Source of the DNA: Caryophanales bacterium UBA6259
GTDB taxonomy: Bacteria > Bacillota > Bacilli > Tepidibacillales > Tepidibacillaceae
Length of the DNA: 64,000 nt
Assembly (NCBI GenBank): GCA_002441135.1
Contig: DJVJ01000051.1
Location: 14,563-78,562 of the forward strand
Direction of reading: 5' to 3'
Part shown: in pieces, positions 51,928 through 59,776 of the stretch
How positions within the stretch are numbered: position 1 is the first letter of the stretch
Layout: every line of letters begins with the position of its first letter
Program-made: the position numbers and the translations under genes
Notes under the pieces: generated by a model
What the model was told of the DNA's origin: nothing
The model's input: the letters and a program-made list of their open reading frames with translations, nothing else
The model's database searches: none

Positions 51928-52377
51928 ATGAGTATTATCATAAGAATCGCGACGGAAAATGATGTACCTAGAATAAAACAATTGTTACAACGGGCAAAAT
52001 TAAATAAAGAGGGAATAGAAAAGAACTATGAAATGTTTCTTGTGGTGGAGGAGAATCAATCTGAGAAAATCGTTGCAACTGCAGGCATAGAACAATTTGG
52101 TCCTTCTTCAGAAATTGGATTTTTACGGTCACTAGTAATTGAATCAGAATCGTGGAGATCGATGATTGGACTTGATTTAATGATTATTATTCGTCAATTT
52201 GCTAAGCAAAAAGGCTGTAAAGAGCTATATTTATTAACAAATCCAGTATCTCGTCCTTTTTTTGAGCATCTTCAATTTGAATCAATCGATTATAAAGAGG
52301 TGCCTAAAGAAATTAGGAATTCTAAACACTTTAAACAGACTTATCAACATGATGTGCTTATAATGCGGGGGAAATAG
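51928..52377 (+). CDS. ywlB: GNAT-family acetyltransferase (YwlB-like)
   Basis: A 149-residue GNAT-fold protein. The N-terminal IRIATENDVPRIKQLLQRA and central EIGFLRSLVIESESWRSMIGLDLMI segments correspond to the beta1-alpha1 and the acetyl-CoA-binding beta4-alpha3 regions. The LYLLTNPVSRPFFEHLQFE segment completes the fold. The pyrophosphate loop deviates from the usual RxxGxG/A, so activity is uncertain. The frame is open from 51781, but a terminator lies in that stretch and GGAGGAGG precedes the ATG at 51928. Its position matches B. subtilis ywlB. Confidence 0.8.
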   Translation: MSIIIRIATENDVPRIKQLLQRAKLNKEGIEKNYEMFLVVEENQSEKIVATAGIEQFGPSSEIGFLRSLVIESESWRSMIGLDLMIIIRQFAKQKGCKELYLLTNPVSRPFFEHLQFESIDYKEVPKEIRNSKHFKQTYQHDVLIMRGK

Positions 52378-52445
52378 GATATTTTTGGAGGATATTCACA
52401 ATGTTATACACAATCTATCCACAGACTGTTGATAAGTTGTCAACA
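52341..52445 (+). promoter_or_regulatory. DnaA-box cluster between ywlB and ywlC
   Basis: Nonamers close to TTATNCACA are TTATCAACA (52341-52349), ATATTCACA (52392-52400), TTATACACA (52404-52412, exact), CTATCCACA (52415-52423) and, on the minus strand, TTATCAACA (52427-52435). TTGTCAACA at 52437-52445 has two mismatches. The last five start 10-12 bases apart, close to one helical turn. The TGTTGA/TCAACA arms (52427-52445) with a T-run may also form a weak terminator. Confidence 0.65.
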
Positions 52446-52534
52446 TTTTTTTTGACATTTGCTCAAATTTTTAAGAAAATGGACTATAATATCTACATAT
52501 AACAGCATTGATGACAGAATAGGAGAAACCAAAA

Positions 52535-53605
52535 ATGAATGTAGAAATAGGGAAAACAATCGTATGGAATGTGGACAAGTCTGTGGATGAAAATCATCCA
52601 TTAATTAAAGAGGTTGCTGAACAATTAAAGGAAGGCAAAACAATTGCCTTTCCAACTGAAACAGTATATGGATTAGGTGCAAATGCCTATGACACTGAAG
52701 CGGTAAAAAAAATCTTTCAAGCAAAAGGAAGACCAAGCGACAATCCATTAATTGTGCATATTGCAGAAATAAAACAGGTGGAAGAGCTTGTTGAACATAT
52801 TGATGATCAAAGTAAGCTATTAATGGAAAAATTTTGGCCTGGGCCATTAACGATTATCTTTAAAAGAAAAGCAGCGATTTCTCCATTAGTTACTGCAGGG
52901 TTACGTAGTTTAGCGATTAGAATGCCAGATCATCCTGTGGCATTAGCCTTATTGAAGGCATGCCAATTACCAATCGCTGCACCAAGTGCTAATCGTTCAG
53001 GAAGACCAAGTCCCACAACAGCAGAACATGTTTATGAAGATTTGAATGGAAGAATTGCTGGGATTGTAGATGCAGGACCTACAGGAATTGGTGTTGAATC
53101 CACCGTAATTGATGTAAGTGGAGAGGTTCCTACTGTATTAAGACCAGGGGGTATAACCATTGAAGAATTAGAGGGTGTTTTAGGAGAGGTAATACTTGAT
53201 CCCGCTTTAGTGAAGCAGGATGAGAAACCCCGTTCTCCAGGAATGAAATATACCCATTATGCACCAAAGGGTGAAATGTGGATTGTAAAAGGAACAGAAC
53301 AAGAAGTAATGGAACAGATGATGCGTATAGCTCATGATAAGGAAAAAGAAGGTTTAAAGGTAGGAATTTTGACGTTGGATGATCATAGAAATCATTTTAA
53401 ACATCTATCAAATTCCTTTATTTTAAGCTATGGAACCAAAGGTAATCTTTATCCTTTAGCAGAGCATTTATATGATGCGCTAAGAAGCTTTGACCAACAG
53501 CAGGTGGATTATATTGTCGCTGAAGCAGTAGAAGAAAAAGGAATTGGCCTAACCATTATGAACCGTTTAAATAAAGCAGCCGGCGGAAATATGATTCAAC
53601 TTTAA
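52535..53605 (+). CDS. ywlC: Threonylcarbamoyl-AMP synthase (Sua5/YwlC)
   Basis: Makes threonylcarbamoyl-adenylate from threonine, bicarbonate and ATP for tRNA t6A37 modification. The YrdC domain fills residues 20-210 (FPTETVYGLGANA, KGRPSDNPLIVHI, PGPLTIIF, SANRSGRPSPT), and the Sua5-specific C-terminal domain follows a KSPGMKYTHYAP-like linker (RSPGMKYTHYAP). At 356 residues it is the long Sua5 type. AGGAGAAACC precedes the ATG. Position as in B. subtilis ywlC, with the DnaA-box cluster upstream. Confidence 0.95.
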   Translation: MNVEIGKTIVWNVDKSVDENHPLIKEVAEQLKEGKTIAFPTETVYGLGANAYDTEAVKKIFQAKGRPSDNPLIVHIAEIKQVEELVEHIDDQSKLLMEKFWPGPLTIIFKRKAAISPLVTAGLRSLAIRMPDHPVALALLKACQLPIAAPSANRSGRPSPTTAEHVYEDLNGRIAGIVDAGPTGIGVESTVIDVSGEVPTVLRPGGITIEELEGVLGEVILDPALVKQDEKPRSPGMKYTHYAPKGEMWIVKGTEQEVMEQMMRIAHDKEKEGLKVGILTLDDHRNHFKHLSNSFILSYGTKGNLYPLAEHLYDALRSFDQQQVDYIVAEAVEEKGIGLTIMNRLNKAAGGNMIQL

Positions 53606-53671
53606 GACTCATTTTTTATGGACTACCTGCATAAATATGGATAGACAAGTTATGTAGGAGGATTGGTAAAA

Positions 53672-54229
53672 ATGAGCACGATTTATTGGGGGCAATTCAT
53701 TACTACATTAATGATGGCTATTGCACTTGGAATGGATGCATTTTCCTTGGGGATAGGAATTGGGATGCAGCGTCTAAGCTGGATACAAATAGTAAAAGTA
53801 AGCTGTACTGTTGGGTTATTTCATATTTTTATGCCTTTGATTGGATTTGCAATTGGGCATTTCTTGTCTGATTTAATTGGTAATTTTGCTATTTGGATTG
53901 GTGGAGCGATTCTTATTTATTTAGGATTGAACATGATTTGGTCCTCCTTTAAAAATGGTGTAGCAACGACTACCATCAATCAAACCGCAGGAATTGGTTT
54001 AATTATTTTGGCCTTTAGTGTTAGTGTCGATGCCCTATCTGTTGGTTTATCTCTTGGTCTTTTTTCTGCACATCTTTCTTTAACAGTGATGCTTTTTGGT
54101 GTCATGGGCGCCATTATGACTGGGTTGGGTTTACTGATTGGGAATAAGGTAGGGGAGTGGCTTGGAGATTATGGTGAGGCGTTTGGTGGAGTTATTTTAT
54201 TAGTTTTTGGCATTCGTTTTTTGGTGTAG
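53672..54229 (+). CDS. mntP: Manganese efflux pump MntP
   Basis: A six-helix manganese exporter of 185 residues. The paired repeats with MAIALGMDAFSLGIGIG and LAFSVSVDALSVGLSLG carry the aspartates of the metal site. AGGAGG at 53656-53661 fits the ATG at 53672 and not the TTG at 53663. It is the ywlD position of B. subtilis. In many bacteria mntP is under a yybP-ykoY riboswitch; the short upstream gap here shows none. The next gene, a ZIP transporter, starts four bases after the stop. Confidence 0.93.
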   Translation: MSTIYWGQFITTLMMAIALGMDAFSLGIGIGMQRLSWIQIVKVSCTVGLFHIFMPLIGFAIGHFLSDLIGNFAIWIGGAILIYLGLNMIWSSFKNGVATTTINQTAGIGLIILAFSVSVDALSVGLSLGLFSAHLSLTVMLFGVMGAIMTGLGLLIGNKVGEWLGDYGEAFGGVILLVFGIRFLV

Positions 54230-54233
54230 GCCG

Positions 54234-54956
54234 ATGGAACAGGCGGTTTTTATTAGTTTATTATCAGGGCTAGCTACAGGGATAGGTGCACTAATTGTAT
54301 TATGGTTTGGCAGTCCAACCAATCGCTTATTAGGGTATTATTTGGGGATTTCCGCAGGGATGATGGGAATGGTGGTCCTAGTTGATTTAATTCCCTCCTC
54401 TTTAGAATATGGAACTCCATTTCATACAATAATTGGTTTAGTTTTAGGTATAAGTTTAATGGCAGTTTTCGATTGGCTAATGAAGCACCTTCCCTATTTA
54501 AGGGCAGGTGCTAAAGGCTATTATCGACAAATGGGCTATTTTATGACATTAGCCATTGCATTACATAACCTACCGGAGGGTCTTGCGATTGGAGCAGGCT
54601 TTGATGCCAAAGAAGAGTTAGGGATCAGAGTTGCTATTATAATTGCATTGCATAATATACCTGAGGGGTTAGGAGTTGCTTCCACCTTATATTTAGGGAA
54701 GCTTCAAGGATGGATTGTGCTGCTACTCGCTTTTGGGACAGGGTTAATGATTCCAGTAGGAACTATAATTAGCTTTTTGATGGATGGAATGATTCCCTAT
54801 TGGATTTCAATTGGGCTATCGCTTGCTAGTGGGGCGATGACTTATTTAGTGATAAAGGACATTGGTCCAGAGAGTCTTCGTCTGCATTCTTTATTAGGAA
54901 AAGCAGGAATGCTGACCGGAGTAATAATTATGTATTTGGTATATTTTTTACACTGA
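54234..54956 (+). CDS. ZIP-family metal transporter (second copy)
   Basis: A 240-residue ZIP-family transporter with eight helices. Metal-site motifs are HNLPEGLAIG in TM4 and HNIPEGLGVA in TM5, both with histidine, unlike the first ZIP at 19909. The start at 54234 lies four bases after the mntP stop, with its site GGTGTAGG inside mntP, so the two are translationally coupled. Direction and substrate are unknown; the pairing with MntP suggests divalent metal homeostasis. Confidence 0.88.
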   Translation: MEQAVFISLLSGLATGIGALIVLWFGSPTNRLLGYYLGISAGMMGMVVLVDLIPSSLEYGTPFHTIIGLVLGISLMAVFDWLMKHLPYLRAGAKGYYRQMGYFMTLAIALHNLPEGLAIGAGFDAKEELGIRVAIIIALHNIPEGLGVASTLYLGKLQGWIVLLLAFGTGLMIPVGTIISFLMDGMIPYWISIGLSLASGAMTYLVIKDIGPESLRLHSLLGKAGMLTGVIIMYLVYFLH

Positions 54957-55009
54957 ATTACAATGAGAATGAAATCAAACATTGAGATAACAAAAGGAGC
55001 TTGGGTAAT

Positions 55010-55693
55010 GTGAATGTTTTATTTGTATGTACAGGCAATACTTGTCGAAGTCCGATGGCAGAAAAAATGCTAAGGAAAATGGCGAAAGAAAAGCAATTAG
55101 CCATTGCAGTGAAATCTGCTGGTGTGGCAGCAATTGAGGGATATCCTGCATCTAAGCATGCAAGGGAAGTTTTAAAAGAATATGGTGCAGAAACAGACCA
55201 TTTGACATCAAAGGTAAACAAAGAGCTGATGAAATGGGCAAATTTAGTCTTAACCATGACAACTGGCCATAAGGAATTAGTGCTATCACAATTTCCTGAG
55301 GAAGCTCATAAGGTATTTACATTAAAGGAATATACAAGAGAGAGTATCCAGGAGATAGAACATCAGAAAAAAATAGAACAGCTATATACCATTGTAGAAG
55401 AAAAAAAGAGCAGTTTTTTAAAGGAATTTCAAGGTGAGTTAAATCGATTACAGGAGCAATATACATATTTTCAAGGAAAACTAAAGGAAATTGAACAGGA
55501 ACTAGAGTCTTATCAGATCAAGCTTAACGATATGATTAGGGAAGAACTACAGGAAATTAAACGGTTGGAAAGAGAACTGCCATCCTTAGATGTCGCTGAC
55601 CCTTTTGGTGGTAATTTAGAAATATATCGTAATACGGCAAAGGAAATAGAAAATTATTTGGTAAAATTAATAAGTAAAACTCATTCTTTCTGA
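55010..55693 (+). CDS. ywlE: LMW protein phosphatase (YwlE-type) with coiled-coil insertion
   Basis: A low-molecular-weight phosphatase; B. subtilis YwlE is the protein-arginine phosphatase opposing McsB. The P-loop C7-TGNTC-R13 and the general acid D197-P198 (in DVADPFGG) are intact, and the Thr after the Cys agrees with arginine specificity. Between FTLKEY and the acid loop, residues 115-190 form a charged Glu/Lys/Gln coiled coil absent from the 150-residue B. subtilis protein. GTG at 55010 gives MNVLFVCTGN, 10 bases after AAAGGAG; a TTG at 55001 is too close to that site. Confidence 0.88.
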   Translation: MNVLFVCTGNTCRSPMAEKMLRKMAKEKQLAIAVKSAGVAAIEGYPASKHAREVLKEYGAETDHLTSKVNKELMKWANLVLTMTTGHKELVLSQFPEEAHKVFTLKEYTRESIQEIEHQKKIEQLYTIVEEKKSSFLKEFQGELNRLQEQYTYFQGKLKEIEQELESYQIKLNDMIREELQEIKRLERELPSLDVADPFGGNLEIYRNTAKEIENYLVKLISKTHSF

Positions 55694-55711
55694 TCATCAA
55701 GGAAAGAAGAA

Positions 55712-55786
55712 ATGAACAAATATTTAAGAAAAATTTCAAATTTCGCGGAAAAATTAAAAAGGAAAAAACGTTTTCATAGAGAATAG
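55712..55786 (+). CDS. Possible 24-residue basic peptide
   Basis: A short frame begins at ATG 55712 with AAGGAAAGAAG just upstream and ends at TAG 55784. It encodes an Arg/Lys-rich, potentially amphipathic 24-mer starting MNKYLRKISNF. It lies in the gap between the phosphatase and the chemotaxis gene and overlaps a cre-like dyad. There is no family evidence, and it may be chance. Confidence 0.2.
   Translation: MNKYLRKISNFAEKLKRKKRFHRE
55763..55777 (-). promoter_or_regulatory. Candidate cre (CcpA) site upstream of the chemotaxis gene
   Basis: On the minus strand ATGAAAACGTTTTTT matches the 15-base cre pattern WTGNAANCGNWNNCW at all but one position, around an AAAACGTTTT palindrome. It lies about 120 bases before the MCP start. 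Confidence 0.4.
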
Positions 55787-55824
55787 AGTATAGGTCAGTT
55801 TAATAGAGTGATGGAAAAAAGAGC

Positions 55825-55896
55825 AGCTAACCTTTTGCCTACACCTAATCAGGCTTGGCAAAAGCCAAGCTTTTCTAAGGAGGAGCTGGTAGGACC
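55825..55896 (+). promoter_or_regulatory. Leader with mutually exclusive hairpins before the MCP gene
   Basis: A hairpin GCTTGGC-AAAA-GCCAAGC (55853-55870) followed by TTTTCT ends six bases before the ribosome binding site AAGGAGG (55877-55883). Its GGCAAAAG (55857-55864) can instead pair with CTTTTGCC (55832-55839), which would disrupt the hairpin. The hairpin also belongs to the dispersed CTTGGC family. No known riboswitch class was recognised. Confidence 0.4.
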
Positions 55897-57201
55897 ATGG
55901 GGAAACAGGAGAATCAAGTAAAATATAGCTTAATTAAGAAAATAGTAGTGGGGATAACTGTTTTATCTTTAATCACTTATGGTACAAGTGGTGTTTTTAT
56001 ATTGTATATTAGTGATTATTTTCCTTCTATACCGTTTGAGTGGTTTGTCGCATTTACACTTGGCCTAGGAATAGTCTGGTCTATAATACTTGGCTTTATT
56101 GCTGCGAGAACAATTACAAAACCATTGGTAGAGCTTGAAAAAACAGTAAGAGTAGCTGCTACTGGGGATCTTCGAAATTATGCTGCTGTAAAGCAAACCA
56201 AGGACGAGCTTAGTGCACTTGGTAATGCCTTTAATCAGATGATTGACAATTTGAAGGGGATCGTAAGTGATATTAATAGTAGCTTTGAAATAACGAATGG
56301 GCATGTAGAGGAACTGACTTTGGCCTCAGAGCAATCAGCAACCTCTGCAGAGAATATATCTAAAACCATTGATGAGATTGCAAAAGGGGCAGAACGACAA
56401 GCAAATGCTTCCATGAAGACAGTTGATTCAATAAACGAGGTAACCCGTTTAGCAGAAGATGTGAATCATAAATCCAATCAAGCAAAAGAAAACTCCCAAG
56501 AAATGAAGAAAGTGATTAATGGAAGTGTTCAATCCGTTCACTCCTTAGTGGAGGGCCTACATCAAATCGCTGACAAAAATAAAAAATCGATTGAAGTGGT
56601 TAAAAAGCTAGAAAATAATGCGAGTGAGATAAGCTCCATTACAAACCTTGTAGGAGATATAGCAGAGCAAACCAATTTACTTGCCTTAAATGCATCTATC
56701 GAAGCAGCAAGAGCTGGAGAAAACGGCAGAGGCTTTGCTGTTGTAGCGAACGAGGTGCGTAAGCTAGCAGATCAGAGTGCAAAAGCTGTACAAAATATAA
56801 CTTACTTAATCGAACAAATCCAGCAGGATGTTAATAATGTAGTAAAGCAAATTGCAGATCAGGTAGAACTAGCAACAAAGGAATCAAAGCGTGGTGAAGA
56901 AACTAGGAAGGCATTAGCTAATGTCGATCTTATAGTAACACAGGTGGTAGAATCGATTGGTAGAATCAATGAAATCATCGAACAACAAACCTCCTATATT
57001 CAAACAACATTAGCAGAAGCAGAGAATGTGGCAAGCATTGCAGAGCAAACCTCTGCAGGAGCACAAGAAGTGGCCTCCTCTACAGAGGAACAAACCGCAT
57101 CAATGGAGGAAATTGCAGCCACTGCCCAGTTCCTAAAGGAACACGCCTTACGTCTGAACACCACCATCGCCAAATTCCAAATCAACAAAAACCAAAACTA
57201 A
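55897..57201 (+). CDS. Methyl-accepting chemotaxis protein without large sensor domain
   Basis: A 434-residue MCP. Two transmembrane helices (about residues 14-34 and 43-66) are joined by a loop of only about ten residues, so no extracellular ligand domain exists. HAMP (about 67-120) leads to the cytoplasmic signalling domain with the hairpin tip segment EQTNLLALNASIEAARAGENGRGFAVVANEVRKLA. Methylation-helix Glu/Gln pairs lie on both sides. It may sense membrane state, temperature or an intracellular partner. No che or flagellar genes are nearby. It is inserted between ywlE and rpiB relative to B. subtilis. Confidence 0.93.
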   Translation: MGKQENQVKYSLIKKIVVGITVLSLITYGTSGVFILYISDYFPSIPFEWFVAFTLGLGIVWSIILGFIAARTITKPLVELEKTVRVAATGDLRNYAAVKQTKDELSALGNAFNQMIDNLKGIVSDINSSFEITNGHVEELTLASEQSATSAENISKTIDEIAKGAERQANASMKTVDSINEVTRLAEDVNHKSNQAKENSQEMKKVINGSVQSVHSLVEGLHQIADKNKKSIEVVKKLENNASEISSITNLVGDIAEQTNLLALNASIEAARAGENGRGFAVVANEVRKLADQSAKAVQNITYLIEQIQQDVNNVVKQIADQVELATKESKRGEETRKALANVDLIVTQVVESIGRINEIIEQQTSYIQTTLAEAENVASIAEQTSAGAQEVASSTEEQTASMEEIAATAQFLKEHALRLNTTIAKFQINKNQN

Positions 57202-57212
57202 ACACCAAAAGG

Positions 57213-57236
57213 AAAAAAAGGGGCTCGCCCCTTTTT
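57213..57236 (+). terminator. Terminator 1 after the MCP gene
   Basis: GGGG-CTCG-CCCC flanked by A- and T-runs. Confidence 0.85.
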
Positions 57237-57256
57237 CTTATTTACCAAAAACTAAC

Positions 57257-57278
57257 AAAAGGGGCCAGGCCCCTTTTT
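57257..57278 (+). terminator. Terminator 2 after the MCP gene
   Basis: AAAAGGGGC-CAG-GCCCCTTTTT, a second hairpin very similar to the one 40 bases upstream. Confidence 0.85.
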
Positions 57279-57325
57279 CCATTTTACTCCAATTTTTAAC
57301 AGGTAAACTTTTTTCCTTAATTTCG

Positions 57326-57354
57326 TTGGTGTAATTTACAGATTAGGTTATAAT
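57326..57354 (+). promoter_or_regulatory. Sigma-A promoter of rpiB-ywlG-glyA
   Basis: TTGGTG (57326-57331), 17 bases, then TATAAT (57349-57354), 33 bases before the rpiB start. Confidence 0.75.
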
Positions 57355-57386
57355 ATGGAATGATACTAATCAGGAGGGACAAACAA

Positions 57387-57827
57387 ATGAAAGTAGCAAT
57401 TGCAGCGGACCATGGTGGTTTTGAACTAAAGGAACATGTTAAAAAGATTATGGATAGCATGAATATTGAATATGTGGATTTAGGTACAGAGAGTGTTGAA
57501 TCAGTAGATTACCCTGATTATGCTTTCCCAGTTGCGAACATGGTAGCAAAAGGAGAAGTAGATCGTGGAATTTTAATTTGTGGAACAGGTATTGGAATGT
57601 CCATTTCCGCAAACAAGGTAAAGGGTGTATATGCAGCATTAGTACATGATTGCTATACTGCAAGAGTAACTCGTCAACATAACAACTCCAATGTACTTTG
57701 CCTAGGCGGAAGAACGGTTGGATTTAATGTAGCAGAAGAAATCGTGAAAATTTGGTTAGCAGAAGATTTCGAAGGTGGACGCCATGAGCGTCGTGTCAAC
57801 AAGATTATCGATTTAGAGAGAATCTAA
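57387..57827 (+). CDS. rpiB: Ribose-5-phosphate isomerase B
   Basis: Interconverts ribose 5-phosphate and ribulose 5-phosphate. The 146-residue RpiB/LacAB fold shows AADHGGFELK, DYPDYA, GILICGTGIGMSISANKV (active-site Cys in ICGTG) and RQHNNSNVLCLGGR. CAGGAGGG precedes the ATG at 57387; the frame reaches back to 57360 without a site. It is the ywlF position of B. subtilis and likely co-transcribed with ywlG and glyA. Confidence 0.95.
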   Translation: MKVAIAADHGGFELKEHVKKIMDSMNIEYVDLGTESVESVDYPDYAFPVANMVAKGEVDRGILICGTGIGMSISANKVKGVYAALVHDCYTARVTRQHNNSNVLCLGGRTVGFNVAEEIVKIWLAEDFEGGRHERRVNKIIDLERI

Positions 57828-57849
57828 TTTATCGATAGGAATGATGGGC

Positions 57850-58455
57850 ATGGAAAAAAATGCAATTAAACAACAAATGAATACCATACTTCAGGATTTA
57901 CTGAAAGAATTCCCTTTGGATCATCGGCAAATTCTTGTACTTGGTGTAAGTACAAGTGAAGTGTTAGGCCAAAAAATTGGATCCTTTGGCAGTGAGGAAG
58001 TTGCAGAGGAAATCTATGAGGCTTTACAGGAAATGAAGAAGCAATATGGATTTCATATGGCCTTTCAGGGTTGTGAGCATATCAACCGAGCTTTAACAGT
58101 GGAAAGAGAAACTGCAGAACGGTTTGCTCTAGATATTGTTACAGTGATTCCTGTCAAAAAAGCAGGAGGATCAATGGCTGCTTATGCTTACCGCAATATG
58201 AAAGATCCTGTTGTTGTGGAATTTATTAAAGCGGATGCAGGTATCGACATTGGGGATACCTTTATTGGTATGCACTTAAAGCATGTTGCAGTCCCAATTA
58301 GGCCAAGTATACATAAAATCGGTGAAGCCCATGTCACTATGGCTAAGACAAGACCAAAACTAATTGGTGGTAGTAGAGCTCAATATGCATTGGAGGATAC
58401 TGTCCAAGAATATTTCATCAAAGAAATAAAGGATAATACAGGGAGTTCCTGTTAA
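57850..58455 (+). CDS. ywlG: TIGR01440/UPF0340 family protein YwlG
   Basis: A 201-residue conserved protein of unknown function (TIGR01440, DUF436). Characteristic segments are LVLGVSTSEVLGQKIGSFGSEEVA, FQGCEHINRALTVERE and GDTFIGMHLKHVAVPIRP. It is always found close to rpiB and glyA in Bacillales. Three ATGs occur at 57841, 57844 and 57850; TAGGA ends at 57840, so the last has the best spacing. Confidence 0.87.
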   Translation: MEKNAIKQQMNTILQDLLKEFPLDHRQILVLGVSTSEVLGQKIGSFGSEEVAEEIYEALQEMKKQYGFHMAFQGCEHINRALTVERETAERFALDIVTVIPVKKAGGSMAAYAYRNMKDPVVVEFIKADAGIDIGDTFIGMHLKHVAVPIRPSIHKIGEAHVTMAKTRPKLIGGSRAQYALEDTVQEYFIKEIKDNTGSSC

Positions 58456-58495
58456 GTCTGTAGATTTTGTAAATGAGAAAAGGAGTGGGGAGTAT

Positions 58496-59749
58496 ATGAG
58501 TATTCTAAGTAAGCAAGATCCTAAGCTAGCACAAGCAATGGAATTAGAGTTAAATCGTCAACGTTCTAAGATTGAATTAATCGCTTCAGAAAACTTTGTT
58601 AGTGAAGCCGTTTTAGAGGCACTTGGTTCAGTGTTAACCAATAAATATGCCGAAGGTTATCCAGGAAAACGGTATTATGGCGGTTGTGAGTATGTAGACT
58701 TGGCAGAAGATTTAGCAAGAGACCGAGCAAAAGAGCTTTTTGGTGCTGAACATGCCAATGTACAACCTCACTCTGGCGCTCAAGCAAATATGGCAGTTTA
58801 TTTTAGTGTATTACAGCCAAATGATACAGTATTAGGAATGAACTTGGCCCATGGTGGACATCTTACCCATGGCAGCCCTGTAAACTATTCTGGAATTTTA
58901 TACAACTTTGTTTCCTATGGTGTAGATCCAGAAACAGAAACTATTAACTATGAGGAAGTTCGTAAGCTTGCAAAAGAACACCAACCAAAGCTTATTGTTG
59001 CTGGTGCAAGTGCATATCCAAGATTGATTGATTTTGCAAAGCTAAAAGAGATTGCAGATGAAGTAAATGCCCTTCTTATGGTGGATATGGCACATATCGC
59101 AGGGTTAGTAGCAGCTGGCCTTCACCCAAATCCAGTACCATATGCGGACTTTGTCACTACAACCACTCACAAAACCTTAAGAGGCCCAAGAGGTGGTATG
59201 ATTTTATGTAAGGATGAGTATGCCAAAGCAATCGATAAAGCGGTATTTCCAGGAATGCAAGGTGGACCACTAATGCATGTGATCGCATCAAAGGCTGTTG
59301 CATTTGGTGAAGCGCTACTGCCAGAATTTAAAACATATGCAAAGCAAGTGATTGAAAACAGCAAGCAGCTTGCTGAAAGCTTGATGGAGCATGGCTTCCA
59401 ATTAGTTTCAGGTGGAACAGATAACCATTTAATCCTTGTTAATTTAGCAAATATGAACATCACAGGTAAGGATGCAGAGCATTTATTAGATAAAGTAGGT
59501 GTAACCTGTAACAAAAATGCCATTCCATTTGATACCAAGAGTCCATTTATCACAAGTGGAATTCGTTTAGGTACGGCTGCAGTAACAACAAGAGGAATGG
59601 ATAAGGATGCAATGAAGAAGATTGCAGAAATTATTGCACTTACCTTAAAAAACCCTGAGGATGAGCAAGCACATCAAAATGTAATGAAAATGGTGGAAGA
59701 GTTAACAAGCCGTTTTCCAATGTATACTGGATTAAGCTATCAAGCTTAG
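58496..59749 (+). CDS. glyA: Serine hydroxymethyltransferase
   Basis: PLP enzyme interconverting serine and glycine with tetrahydrofolate, the main source of one-carbon units; 417 residues. The PLP lysine is in TTTHKTLRGPRGG, and IELIASENFVS, KRYYGGCEYVD and HSGAQANMAVY are family landmarks. AAAGGAG precedes the ATG. upp follows after 27 bases, giving a nucleotide-synthesis grouping. Confidence 0.97.
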   Translation: MSILSKQDPKLAQAMELELNRQRSKIELIASENFVSEAVLEALGSVLTNKYAEGYPGKRYYGGCEYVDLAEDLARDRAKELFGAEHANVQPHSGAQANMAVYFSVLQPNDTVLGMNLAHGGHLTHGSPVNYSGILYNFVSYGVDPETETINYEEVRKLAKEHQPKLIVAGASAYPRLIDFAKLKEIADEVNALLMVDMAHIAGLVAAGLHPNPVPYADFVTTTTHKTLRGPRGGMILCKDEYAKAIDKAVFPGMQGGPLMHVIASKAVAFGEALLPEFKTYAKQVIENSKQLAESLMEHGFQLVSGGTDNHLILVNLANMNITGKDAEHLLDKVGVTCNKNAIPFDTKSPFITSGIRLGTAAVTTRGMDKDAMKKIAEIIALTLKNPEDEQAHQNVMKMVEELTSRFPMYTGLSYQA

Positions 59750-59776
59750 TGAAAAAAAAGGAGGAGTACAACCAGA

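Noticed and set aside
55825..55896. c-di-GMP riboswitch before the MCP gene
   Set aside because: MCP genes often carry one, but the conserved GEMM core sequences are not present here.
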